Origin: Dendrophyllia cribrosa
Taxonomy: Eukaryota; Cnidaria; Anthozoa; Scleractinia; Dendrophylliidae
DNA: 64,000 nucleotides
Reading direction: 5' to 3'
Assembly (NCBI GenBank): GCA_024195265.1
Contig: JAJLRJ010000004.1
Span: forward strand, 28,966,434-29,030,433
Within the stretch, counting starts at the first letter, position 1. Each line of letters begins with the position of its first letter. The translations under genes were made by a program, and so were the position numbers. The notes under the pieces are model-generated. The model did no database searches. It was not told the DNA's origin and worked only from the letters and a program-made list of their open reading frames with translations. This document shows positions 35,201 through 45,275 of this stretch, piece after piece.

Positions 35201-38200
35201 TGACACTCTTTCATCTAAAGAAGTTTTTGAACTAATTCCTTTGTAGAAAACTCAACATTGCAGAAAAACGTAATAACATCTTCAAATAAACTTCTTATAT
35301 TACAAGTTACAAACTTGGTCAGCGGTTCACTGAAGCTCAATGCTTCTTGCAATGGTCCGTACACTCTGCAAGTAACCGGTTCCAGTCCTCTCGACTTTAC
35401 GTACCAACTGTTAGAGGTAAATGACATTGAACGAGGGACTACCAAGCGTGTTGTTGGAAATCCTTTGAGAGGTAAGGCAATGAAGTGTGATCATGGCTTT
35501 CTTGTTTCTACCTTCGTATTTCTTAGGAGTCATGTTTAGGCAACGAAAGGATATGTGAAAGGCCGCGGTAAAAGAACTTGCAAATCATTCTGTGATTGAA
35601 TAGTTGGTATTAATTCCACATTTGTGATTTGTTTCGCAACGACAGGCTTTTGATTATTAAAATTATCAGGATGCGTTTTAAACGTACGCTGACAAGCAGA
35701 ACCGTAGAATAAAGTTACCGGATAAAATAATAACTACTGAGGAATCGAATTCCACGTTGTAAAAGCCTGTACGTTTAACCATTAATATACAGCGAAAGTA
35801 AGATCCCTCTCAAATTAAAGGTCCGGCCAGCGCCGTGTTCCTCCTGCAACTGGAACGTTTATTGTGGTGGTGAGCTATAACATTGGCCGCCGCAATCAGA
35901 GCAAGAAAAACGTGGTTGTTTGCGATTAATATTACAGCCTCTGTAAAAAAGTTCATACAATGTTCATATGTTTGCTTTGAGGAGTTTTGTTTCGGTATCT
36001 TAGATTTTAACCTGTAAGGCTAATATTTCTGATAGTCTGTTGACAGGTTTTTTTTCCCAGCATAAATTGCCAAAACATTTATAATATTGAATAAAACCGA
36101 ATTAACTTCAAAGAACTTCCGCTCGTACTGTAAGCGTTTTGTCCCTATAAATGTAGTATTGCCTGCCTGACCTGGGCAATTAACGTTTCCGCAAATAACT
36201 TGTCCTTAATTTAATTTTTTTCTTTTTTTTTTTGGCAGGCCAAACATTGTTACTCACATTGGATTTCATCGGTCAAGAAATGAACACAGTCAGCAATTTA
36301 ACGCTTGTGGGTGTAAACGGAACAGATCTCGAAACATTTAACATCACACAAGGACAAGGTTTTTACAAGAACTCGTATTTCGTTACCTTTATTCCATCTC
36401 CAGAGAAATTCAGACTTAAAGTGACAGGATTCGATAAGAGTGGAGCTCGCTTTCAGCGAATGAAGCCAACTCTATTTACGCTTGGTAATGTAAAACTGTC
36501 TCAAAATGTCGCGAACACGAACAGCTCAAACGTGATTTTTCCTGGAGAAACTTCGGAGGTGGAAGTCAATGTTATAAACTCTGGTGACACACAAACGTTA
36601 TATTTCACTGCATCTGATCATGACTTGGATTATTTTAAAGGCATCATCAACCCCTCTCAAGGTACCGTGGGAAAGAATGATACGTTGGTTCTTCGACTTA
36701 CCCTGTTCGCCCCCAGTCACGCACGATATGGAGTAACAACCACCGTCACGGTTTTTGTGTCGCAGAATTCTGACTTCACCCAAGTTGTTAATTTTATGGT
36801 TTTGTTTGTTACTGTGGCATCGAAGGTGAGTAAGTTTGGCAACACAAACTGATACAATTATTTTGCAACACCTCTTAGCTCGTTCTATCTTGAATAGGGT
36901 TGTCTTTCGATTGTGACACCCATCTGGTGAATTGTGGCGACGTAAAAAAAACTGAAATTAAAGAAATATTTTTAAATCTTCTTCTTTTATTTTTTGATGA
37001 GATAAATTAAGTTGGCACGTTTTCAGTAACGAACAACTTACTTTAAGCGCGCTAGCTCGTCTTATGGGCTATTACACTTCAATTGTTTCATCATTTGAAT
37101 ATTGATATCTTTAAAAGTATTGAATCAATAGCCACCAAACTTGTAACGTTTCCTAAAAATTAACTGAAACATTTTCATGTGACACATTTTTGAATTAATG
37201 GAATGTGAAGTGCTTTTCTGACATCATGAAAATTGCATGACGTCTTTCTTACGTAATTATAACGTTATCGTATCATGTCATGTGATCTGTCTTTAACTAG
37301 GGAATTTTTGACCTGCTAGATATCCTCCAAGTTTGATTGCCATAGCTTTAATACTTTTTAAGTTAGAGAAAAAAGACATAATATCTCGTGTTCAAATCCA
37401 GACTCCTCGCGGTCACCTCAAATAATGACCCTTTATCGGATCACAAAACTAACCACAGCCTTATTAACTCCGCAGTCCCCAGACCTTTCTCCTCCATCGT
37501 GCACCGTAATAAACCAAACTGGGACTTGCGCAAGTGTATACGGCAGAGAAGAATGTGTATCGAGCACGTGGCACGCACGTGTCATGTTCAGTGATGCTGG
37601 AGAGGGACTGTTGTCAATAACGACACGAAACAATCGCAATGGAACCCTTATAGGTATGAGAAGTCGAATGAGGAGTCTGCTGATTGTTGATGCACTGTCA
37701 CGGTCAGTGTTTCCCACGTAGATGTTACCGACCGTCCACGCCTTTCGTCTCTCCCCTCTGGATAATATAAATGTATTGTTCTAGAAAATAACTGGAAAAA
37801 ACAGCATTTGACACTCTAACAAGAAAACATTGGGTTATTTCTTGTAGCTGCTCTGCACTGGTGTGGTCTCATCAAAATTATAAAACCTAGTCTGCTGCTA
37901 ATCTTTTAGTCTTGGAAAACTTTTCTTTTCCAATTGCTGATTTTTATGTGACAGTCATCAAAAATCTAAATCCCTGAAACGCAATGTGATTTCTTTTGGT
38001 TTAATCCCCTAAACCTCAGGACCAAGTAAGAATTTTAATATATCGAAATAGGCCTATTGCATTTATAAAAGTGTCATATTGTTAGTACAGTACTGAAGGA
38101 GAAAAAACTGGACGTATATATTTTTTTAAAAAATTCAATTTTATGGTCGCAATGGTCCTAAAGAGGGGCACCAACATGGAGGATGGAACTAAGTCTCGTA

Positions 38201-40720
38201 ATTTTTAGAAATTCGAAGTTCAGATCTTTTGTCCGAAAAATAAAAGCAAACAAAAGCAAAAAAAAAAAAAGATTATAAAAGTGCCAAAAATATGATGAAA
38301 GAAGCCATACGTTTTGTGCTTTCTTCAGTTGTAATTTAAAAAAAAAGTTAAACTGACGAAGCTTGAAACGTTTGGTTTCTTGCCATAACGTTTTTGGCAT
38401 TTTTGTTTACAATCTTTGTTACTTTTTGTTCCTACATCAGACTACCACGCAGTGTTGAACTTTTTCCTACATATTCGTAGTGTTAATATGATTTCCTTCT
38501 GTCTACTGTTCAACCGTGGTGGCATATTCGTCCAGGTAAAATACTTTTGCCTTATTTTCAGTTTGGAGAACGAGTTTTGAAAACAAACTCTATCAAACAT
38601 TTTCAGCTATCACACTAGTTCATGCTATAATCTATTTCTATTTCTACTACTGCCATCTTTAACAAAGTTTCTTGCATCTTAATAAGCGGGTCTCTATCAG
38701 TTTTGAGTTCTGTTTCCCGAGATCGATGAAATTTAAAAGTGTTGAAAATATTTCACTTTTTTATTAGTAATTAACATGACCGTTCCGCAAATCCTATTAT
38801 AAAATCTACGCGAGCGTTTAATTTTGTGAATAAATTTTTTATTTCCTTCAGTTGGTGCGTTCAACCAGAGTGCAGTCAACACATCTATCCCAGCATCCTT
38901 CACGTCTAACTGTTGCAATCCCAGAGTTCTTTTCGTTGGTCTTGACCTCGTAGGAAACATGGGTACTTGTTCAGTCAGCCTTGTTCCCGATGTTGTGTTA
39001 CTCAAAGCCAAACCGAGCACCACAGCTGTGAACCTTTATCCTGGAAACACCACCAAGATTCCTTTTACACTCACTAACCTCGGCTCCAAAGGTTCTTTCA
39101 CGTTTAAAGTGACTAAAGCGGCCGAATTCATCAGCTACGTTATTCCTTTTAGCCTCACTCTCGAAACAAATGCCAGTGCAGCAGGTCACGTGATTATTAA
39201 GTCACGTGGTGAGGACAATGGGGTACAATACTTTGCGGTGAAGGCTGTTTCACAATCAAACGCTGTCAACATGAAAGAGGTGACATTATTTGATATCAAT
39301 GTGTCTGTTTCGTCGAGGATCATAACACTACCAACAACTCGTGTTCCCAGACAAGTACGTTTAGAGGCTGTTGTATTCAACGATCACTTGTCGATGACGC
39401 CTGGAGAAACACTAGAAGTGAACTTCACAGTGAAGAATTTAGCATCAGCTGAAACCTTCACATTTCACGTGAGTATTTTATGTGCCTAGTATTGACCTAC
39501 CCCCCCCCCCTTTCTTACGTGGGGACTCCCATATATTAGTGACGCACCAAGGGGGAGGAGGCACCCCGGATTTAAAGTGACGGGGAGGTGCGACCGGAGG
39601 ACATTAATAAAACCCCCAAAATCCCTTTCAAGCGAAACAAAAGAAAACAATCTGCACTAAAGTTAAACCTGAAATAAATCCCGTGGTGAATTTTAAAACC
39701 TTAAAAATACCCAAAAGGGATGATAATAACGAAGATCGAGCGCTTACTGCAGCAAAAGAGCATTCCGTGACGTTCGTTGGCGCAAAATTTTAAAAAGGTA
39801 CCCCAATCTCTTCTTTTGGGTGGAGCTTCAATTAATTTCAACTTTCAAGAGGAATATCAATTAATCCGAAGTAAAATTGTCAAGAAAATTATTGTTGGCG
39901 ATAAGGTTGCTTTTGCACCTGCTTCGCAAGTTTTTGACGGCATTTAATTTCAGTATACATGTACCATAACGTCAGTGTACCGCTATATGTGCGGGTTTTT
40001 TGAAATTGAACCTCGTTAGTGCCATGTAGATTTGGTTTTGGGTGATATTACGGCAGATTACAATTGATTGTCGTTACACCAATACCAAAGTAATTACTCT
40101 GATCATTCAAAAGAGACACACACAATACAATGAAACAATTTGAAAACGGAAGCAAATACATGCCAGGGCCGTACCTAGGATTTTTTGTCTGCGGGGGCAA
40201 ACTCCGCACACCTTCAAGAAATACAAGAAATAGCCCAGCAAAATCAAACACTATGTTAGAAAAAAAAAAAAACATTTACGGTTTTTCTGGCGGGGGCAAC
40301 TGCAACTGCAACTGCAACCCCCCCCCCCCCCCCGCTATACACGGCCCTGCATGCAACCGGTCCCAAGCACGGGAAAAAAGTGACGCGAGATATTTTGGCC
40401 GTCCACAAAGCGTAGCAATGCAAAACCAAACCATTTTACATTTTCATTTAAAGCATTTAATGGGATTTCCCATTTAATGGGATCATTTTAAAATTTTAAC
40501 AACTGGGCGATCGGATATCCATTGTAGAATTAAGGAGACATGAAATGAAAATGTGGGTAGTGAGAAACTTTTTCTTTACTAGCCTTGTATATATGTTTAT
40601 ATTTTCTAGCAGACTTTAAGATAGGTCTGTATATTATCTTCTTTCACTATTGTCATTTCTTTTAAATTAGGTTCCAGTCTTTCTCCATAGCATTTAAATT
40701 TTATTGTATTATATCCAACC

Positions 40721-40751
<31 letters not shown>

Positions 40752-41362
40752 GAAACGTCAAGTCATTAATCAAAGTTTTTTACAACATGCGTTGTTTTGT
40801 CATGTTTATAACCGCAGTGTGTATTGTATTTCTGTTAAAGTTGAAATGGCCGAAGAATAAGAGTTTTTATGTCAGATGAGGTTGTTGAATTCATTTTTTC
40901 TGTTGTTTTTACTTTTCTATTTAACAGGTGCTCAGTAGTCGATCTTCAATTAAAGGAGCAATTCAACCCTCACCAGTCTCTCTCAAAACAATGCAATCCA
41001 CGTCCTGCCTACTGGTCCTTATGTCTGATGCAGATGCCACTGCAAACACCATCACGCAAATAAACGTCACGGCCACACCCACGTCACACAACGATGACGG
41101 AAAACAGCTGCAAGTTTTCTCTTTGACTGTAGCTGTCCATCGCAGAATCCCGTCTAAAACAGAAGAATTGGAGAATGAAAGCAAGCTTGCAATCTGGGAA
41201 ATTGTCCTAATTGCCGTCTTATGTCCCCTGCTTGTTCTGCTTATTGCTATTGTTTACATAAAAAGACGTCAGCTGAGATGTGGTTCGTGGAGCCCTAGAA
41301 ATCCTGCTGAAAATTGTACCATTCAATACTGTGTTCAAAAGCAGTCCATTACCGCTCCATAA
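26843..41362 (+). CDS. VWA7-like type I membrane protein, nine exons, complete
   Basis: The exons are 26843-27672, 31912-32069, 32662-32766, 33916-34524, 35247-35471, 36239-36825, 37476-37653, 38852-39468 and 40928-41362. All junctions are GT/AG and phases close to give 1247 residues. There is a signal peptide at 1-21, a HET-C-like region in exon 1 with ALHTLQDFYSHSNWIELG, and a von Willebrand A domain in exons 2-4 (MALVIDVSGNMS, GGDCPVLGMTGL, FSDADAKD). Beta-rich extracellular modules with many N-glycosylation sites follow, then one membrane helix (about 1192-1214) and a short basic tail starting KRRQLRC. It matches VWA7 in order but is longer than the roughly 890-residue mammalian protein. 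The metal site reads DVSGN instead of DxSxS. I chose METFILL rather than an upstream in-frame ATG at 26780 because the paralogue starts here and the signal peptide follows. Function in the family is poorly known. Confidence 0.9.
28621..28752. repeat. Short hairpin element, TGTCCAAAC ends
   Basis: TGTCCAAACCGTGTCTGTGA and its near-complement TCACAGGCATCGTTTGGACA bracket 132 bp in VWA7-like intron 1. Confidence 0.6.
29064..29157. repeat. ATTAACGCGAAT motif, three copies
   Basis: The motif occurs at 29064, about 29104 and 29145 in VWA7-like intron 1, spaced about 40 bp apart. A fourth partial form, AACAACGCGAAC, lies near 29032. Confidence 0.65.
29390..29656. mobile_element. Fold-back element with GACCATTGGACCCTTGGACC ends
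   Basis: The left end and its complement (GGTCCAAGGGTCCAATGGTC) are perfect over about 20 bp and continue into T-rich/A-rich arms. It is about 267 bp, in VWA7-like intron 1. Confidence 0.75.
30554..31185. mobile_element. Second copy of the 12.0-kb fold-back family, split by an insert
   Basis: TATATCAAACACGACGAAGA at the left and CTTCAAGGTGTTTGGATAGC then GTCTGATATAGCTTCTCAAA at the right match the halves of the element at 12017. They are separated by about 360 bp that have their own inverted motifs (GGGACGCCTGCAATAA, then GCAGGCGTTCC). The tail GAATTATTAATGAGTTTGAG at about 31162 is shared with 12274. Located in VWA7-like intron 1. Confidence 0.6.
31202..31621. mobile_element. 420-bp TTAA-flanked MITE (piggyBac/Kolobok-like target)
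   Basis: TTAA at 31198-31201 precedes AGGGAGGGTTTCACG. The right end CGTGAAACCATCCCT is followed by TTAA at 31622-31625. The subterminal CGGCGCATGTGC and GCACATGCGCCG also match as inverted repeats. It lies in VWA7-like intron 1, about 290 bp before exon 2. Confidence 0.75.
32267..32295. repeat. Poly-C tract
   Basis: A run of about 29 C in VWA7-like intron 2. Confidence 0.85.
33085..33200. mobile_element. Fragment of the TATATCAAAC fold-back family
   Basis: CTCGGTGTTTGCAAATCCTG, CGAAACACTCTTCTCCGTGT and TTGATATATTACATCAAACA resemble one arm of the elements at 12017 and 30554. It lies in VWA7-like intron 3. Boundaries are approximate. Confidence 0.45.
33250..33560. repeat. Decayed repeat with GTTTACACATGCG motifs
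   Basis: CGTTTACACATGCGGTTTG near 33269 and ATTTACACATGCGATTTG near 33493 are related, with several CGCA/TGCGAT-rich words between. It looks like a diverged MITE. Frames of 60-80 codons here are not convincing genes. Confidence 0.4.
40050..40435. mobile_element. 282-bp MITE family, copy 3, inverted and interrupted
   Basis: In reverse orientation to copies 1 and 2, the segment 40050-40140 matches their right half (ACCAAAGTAATTACTCTGA). The segment 40355-40435 matches their left half (ACAAAGCGTAGCAATGCAAA). The gap is filled mainly by the 186-bp element at 40164-40349. It is in VWA7-like intron 8. Confidence 0.65.
40164..40349. mobile_element. 186-bp CAGGGCCGT element nested in another MITE
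   Basis: It starts CAGGGCCGTACCTAGG and ends TACACGGCCCTG, with CATGC directly on both sides (40159-40163 and 40350-40354) as a candidate 5-bp target duplication. Inside are GGGGGCAACTGCAACTGCAA and a C run at 40318-40333. Confidence 0.7.
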
Positions 41363-43201
41363 ATTCGACTAAGTAATTGTCGGTATTAAAGAAAGTTCTA
41401 CATGTACTAATAACAGCTTTTTTAATGGTAGCAATTTCAAACATGCAAAGTTAATTAAAATTTACACTACCATCTGAATATGAAAAGCAGCATTTACACA
41501 AAGCCATTTTTTACTATTTTTGAAGTGTTTGTGTAACGCTAGCTATCTGCTGATAATTCAGAAGAGAACCGATTCCGTCTGATGTACTCTTTGCAACCAT
41601 GTATTACTCTGGTATTCGACCCATTGCTGAGTATGCTCGTGAGGTATGACATAGTGCCTTGTCTCAGTACCTATTTGGTCAAATACAGGGCGATCTTTGC
41701 TGACGTCATTGTTTACATTTTGCTTCATTAGCATACAAATTAATTTTACGTAGAGCCGGCACCATGCTAAATACGAATTGACTTCAAAAGTTGAAAGAGC
41801 TTGTTAAACTTAATCAATGCAATATTAATTTTAAGGAAATATCTGCTGTTAAAAACTGCAAAATTGTTGGGTGACAAAAGCCCTCATCGACCATACATTC
41901 TTTGTAAAATTTGGTGTTTTTAAAAGAGCATTGCACAAAGTGTATCTAGTATATCGAGCTCAAATTTCCAGAGAAAGCTAATTGTGCTATGCCCTTCAAA
42001 TTTAAGCGTTGATTTTTTGTAGCTAGGTAAAAGAATAAGGCGTATATGCTAATGAGGCAAAAATGGTAAACAAAGATTCCCCTATAGGGAATATTAAAAA
42101 AAAAACATGGTATAATATTCAGTAGCCTTGAGCATTATGACATAATTGTACGCGCTATGTTTGCCATGCTATTATATTGCCGTTTGCATTTTTTAAAATC
42201 TGCTCTTATCACAAACGTTTATGTGCCTTAAAATGGGTGAAGCAAGTAAAATTTCTGTCCCTCCACCACTCTGACAGTGCCGCAATACAGGGGAAGAGTT
42301 TTATTCCACCGCCCAAGCCAGCACACTATCGAGCGCGAGTTTGAGGATGCTCTCGAGAGGTGCACACATGAGAAGGAAGATGGGGACCCTCTCTCCCTTT
42401 TGCACCTGTCGTTTGCGCTCCCGTCCTCGTGAGTCGCGCTCTGTAGTTTTATGGTGGTTACGATTGCAAAAAAAAAGAAGACAAAGAATAGCATTTGATT
42501 AGAGATTTGATTTAATATTTTATCAAGAGAAAACAAGGCCTAAGGCCTACATGTATGTTATCTAGATTTGTATAATCAGTAGTTTCTTTGGAATTTTCAA
42601 ATTGTAGTTTTGATAATATATTTTGTAACTTAACTTAGCTTTTTATAATTATTGTAAACCGTTGTTGTTCATTTTTTAAACTGTAAGTATTTTGGAATTT
42701 TGTTAACTGAAAATTAGTCCTGAAATCCCTTCATTGGTGAATGACTTATAAATGTATTGTATATGGCATAATTACAAATAATAAATTTACATTTCTTCTC
42801 TACATTGTAAATCAAACAAGAACTTTACAAAAATTAAGAGTGCTCACATTTTATCTTCAGGTACCGACAACAGTTCAGTGTCGAAATGGCTTGAACCCAG
42901 GCAGGAGTATCAGTAGTCTGTCAAGTGTGATCATCGGGGTCAGTGTAGTTCTGTAAAGCACTGTTGTTGTTGACATGGACTTACTGAATCTTATTTTGAA
43001 ATATTTTCAGTACAACAGCAAACACTACAAATAGCTACATTGTACATGGAACAACTACATGTATGGGCTCACCAGTCTCTGTTGTTGTTGCTGAAATCGT
43101 CATGCAAAAGGAGCCGATTCAAAATATTTTAACATCTGATGAAAGTTATTTAGCTTCCTGTAACTCACCCCTGGCACCTTAAACATGGCAAAGCTCTATA
43201 C
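41363..43201. other. Convergent intergenic region between VWA7-like and Kelch genes
   Basis: The two genes end facing each other here. ATTAAA at about 41385, roughly 25 bp past the VWA7-like stop, is a candidate polyadenylation signal. A minus-strand frame of 102 codons at 42228-42536 has no recognisable domain. I see nothing else supportable. Confidence 0.5.
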
Positions 43202-45001
43202 TTAGTTCAGTGGCTTGAGTTTGTCAATCACTCCTTTGTAGAGTCTTGCAAAACAAGCCTGAAATCTGTTCTCTTCCTTCTCTTCCTCTTGAGTTTCAAT
43301 GGTTTTAACTGGTATAGTTGATATCTCTGTCCAGTCATTTCTCTCTGAATCAAACACTTCGACTGTTAATGCTCGTTTGTACCTGCCATGGTATACAGTA
43401 GTGCCACCTAAAACATACAGCCTTCCTTCGAAGCATACCATACTTGCATTAGCTCGAGGTACCTTGAGGCTGGACATTAGCTGCCACTCATTGGTGGTGG
43501 GATTGTATACTTCACAGGAGCTGATTACATTGTGACCAGTGCCATATCCACCAGCTATGAAAACCTTGCCATTCATAGCAGCACCAAAAGCACTGTACCG
43601 TCCCTTATTTATACCTGCAACTTCCTCCCACTTGTTGTTGTTGGGATCAAATCTTGTTGTTGTTAACACGGCACATGAAAAACTTACTCTGCCACTTATT
43701 ACATACAAGAATTGCTCATCAGTCACAACACATGGGGATTGTTGTATGAAGGATGAGGACTTCATTTCATTCCAGTAGTTTGTTTCTGCATCATACCTGT
43801 AGATTCTTCCATATTCATTGTAAGAAAAATATGTTGCATACAGCTCACCCTTAAAAACTGTGTAACCATTAAAGTTGGCAAGAGCTGTATCACTTTGCAT
43901 TGCCCCCCAGGTGTTGCTCATAGGTATGTAGTGTTCTGTTAGCTTTGACTCACCCACCACACATGTACCACCAATGTAAATTTTACTCTTGCACTGGGAT
44001 GGAGTGTGATTATTATGGTCATGCATCGAGTCAGCAAGCCTGTACCACACATTTTGCTTTGGAAAGTAACATAATGCCTTTCTACCTCCACAAACAAATA
44101 TTCCATCTGTGTGTGTCTCCAGGCATTTCCTTGGTTGTTGATTAAACTTCTTGTCACTTACATTCAGAGTAAATTTCAAGGCATTCAGCAAAAAACTAAA
44201 GCCAACTTCAGTGTTTTTAGCGACAAGTTCTTCTTTTACACACACATTTAACAGAGAGTCATGTGACATTGATGCCAGGCGCACTTGATGCAATAGTTGT
44301 GGGAAATCTCCTTCTCTTTCACTTTTGTTATGAGACACCCACTTAACAATAATTCCTTTAAAAACTTCTTCCTCAGCATTCACAGTGATGTCATCACTTG
44401 ACACCCACTCCATGACTTGCTTCACGTCAAGGTTTAGAAAATCCTCTGTTTCTATGACAAAGCTGAAATTGGAGTTGATCACTTCACAAGATTTTTCCTT
44501 TAGCTCCACACATTGATATTTGTCAGCAAAATAATAATTGAAAACACAGTTTTCAACTGACACATTCTGCCTCAAGAAATTACCCGCCATTGTTTTCAGA
44601 CTTGGTAAAAGAATATATTCCGCTGTTGCGATCAGATCGTGGGCTCTTTCCTCCGTAACCAAAACATTTCCAGTGTAAATGTACTTTAGCACGTCTTCCA
44701 TGACAGACTCGGTAGCCTCTTCAAGCTCTATTCTGATCAATTGTTCGTTGCTTTCTCTCATGTCGCTTGTCAGAAGAGTAAGAAAGAACGGGCTTGCTGC
44801 AGCAAGAACAGCTCTGTGAGCTTTGAATTCTTTGCCTTTCACAGTGATCCTCACATCGCAGAAGCTTTCGTTTCTTCTTAAGATATCAAGACGCTCGACA
44901 AGTTCTTCGCGATGTTTACAAGAATCTGTCGTCATCGGCTGAGAGAGAGCATCCATTTTGCAGTTTTTTGCGGAAGTAGAATTCTGCTCCTGCTCCGCCA
45001 T
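43202..45001 (-). CDS. BTB-BACK-Kelch (KLHL-type) protein, single exon
   Basis: This intronless frame of 599 residues has a BTB domain (about 35-140: SFCDVRITVKGKEFKAHRAV and AASPFF), a BACK domain (about 145-245, with the EVFKGIIVKWV segment) and Kelch blades (about 290-570). The clearest blade reads FIAGGYGTGHNVISSCEVYN followed by EWQLMSSLKVPRANASMV, and another contains LYVLGG. The first blades are degenerate. Proteins of this layout are substrate adaptors of CUL3 ubiquitin ligases, acting in the cytoplasm or nucleus; the substrate cannot be told. I chose the ATG at 45001 (AAAATGGCGG context) over an in-frame ATG at 45046. KLHL subfamily identity is not resolved, and anthozoans have many such genes. 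The start lies 274 bp from the divergent SLC33A1 start. Confidence 0.93.
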   Translation of the reverse strand: MAEQEQNSTSAKNCKMDALSQPMTTDSCKHREELVERLDILRRNESFCDVRITVKGKEFKAHRAVLAAASPFFLTLLTSDMRESNEQLIRIELEEATESVMEDVLKYIYTGNVLVTEERAHDLIATAEYILLPSLKTMAGNFLRQNVSVENCVFNYYFADKYQCVELKEKSCEVINSNFSFVIETEDFLNLDVKQVMEWVSSDDITVNAEEEVFKGIIVKWVSHNKSEREGDFPQLLHQVRLASMSHDSLLNVCVKEELVAKNTEVGFSFLLNALKFTLNVSDKKFNQQPRKCLETHTDGIFVCGGRKALCYFPKQNVWYRLADSMHDHNNHTPSQCKSKIYIGGTCVVGESKLTEHYIPMSNTWGAMQSDTALANFNGYTVFKGELYATYFSYNEYGRIYRYDAETNYWNEMKSSSFIQQSPCVVTDEQFLYVISGRVSFSCAVLTTTRFDPNNNKWEEVAGINKGRYSAFGAAMNGKVFIAGGYGTGHNVISSCEVYNPTTNEWQLMSSLKVPRANASMVCFEGRLYVLGGTTVYHGRYKRALTVEVFDSERNDWTEISTIPVKTIETQEEEKEENRFQACFARLYKGVIDKLKPLN

Positions 45002-45275
45002 TTTGAAAGCGGCGAAGGTCCTGGGGACGAGGGTTGACTCCCGCATTCCTGAGCCGGCTTTCCTCGGATTCAGTGGATGTTTTCATTGTCGGTGTATACG
45101 TCATTAACGATACATTGAAACTGTACAACACCAGACTACAACACCTGTAATCTGTTGCCACGTTTCTTTGTCACCGGCGTTTTTGAATGTAAAATCACTT
45201 GCTTTTCATTTCAAGAGAGTTCCCGAATCACTAAAGATGCAATATTAATCAAGCACATAACAGGGTATTTCCAGT
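45002..45275. promoter_or_regulatory. Probable bidirectional promoter (Kelch gene / SLC33A1)
   Basis: Only 274 bp separate the divergent start codons, so both 5' UTRs and core promoters must lie here or overlap neighbouring coding sequence, unless an upstream non-coding exon exists. No canonical TATA box was seen for either gene. Confidence 0.55.

Noticed and set aside
35812..35930. Open stretch with PPATGTFIVVVSYNIGRRNQ in VWA7-like intron 5
   Set aside because: It is out of phase with the flanking exons and lacks a proper acceptor. It could be a decayed exon or repeat, but nothing decides.
42228..42536. 102-codon minus-strand frame between the VWA7-like and Kelch genes
   Set aside because: No domain, no splice context, and a low-complexity FFVFFFFA stretch. 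A hidden gene is possible but unsupported.
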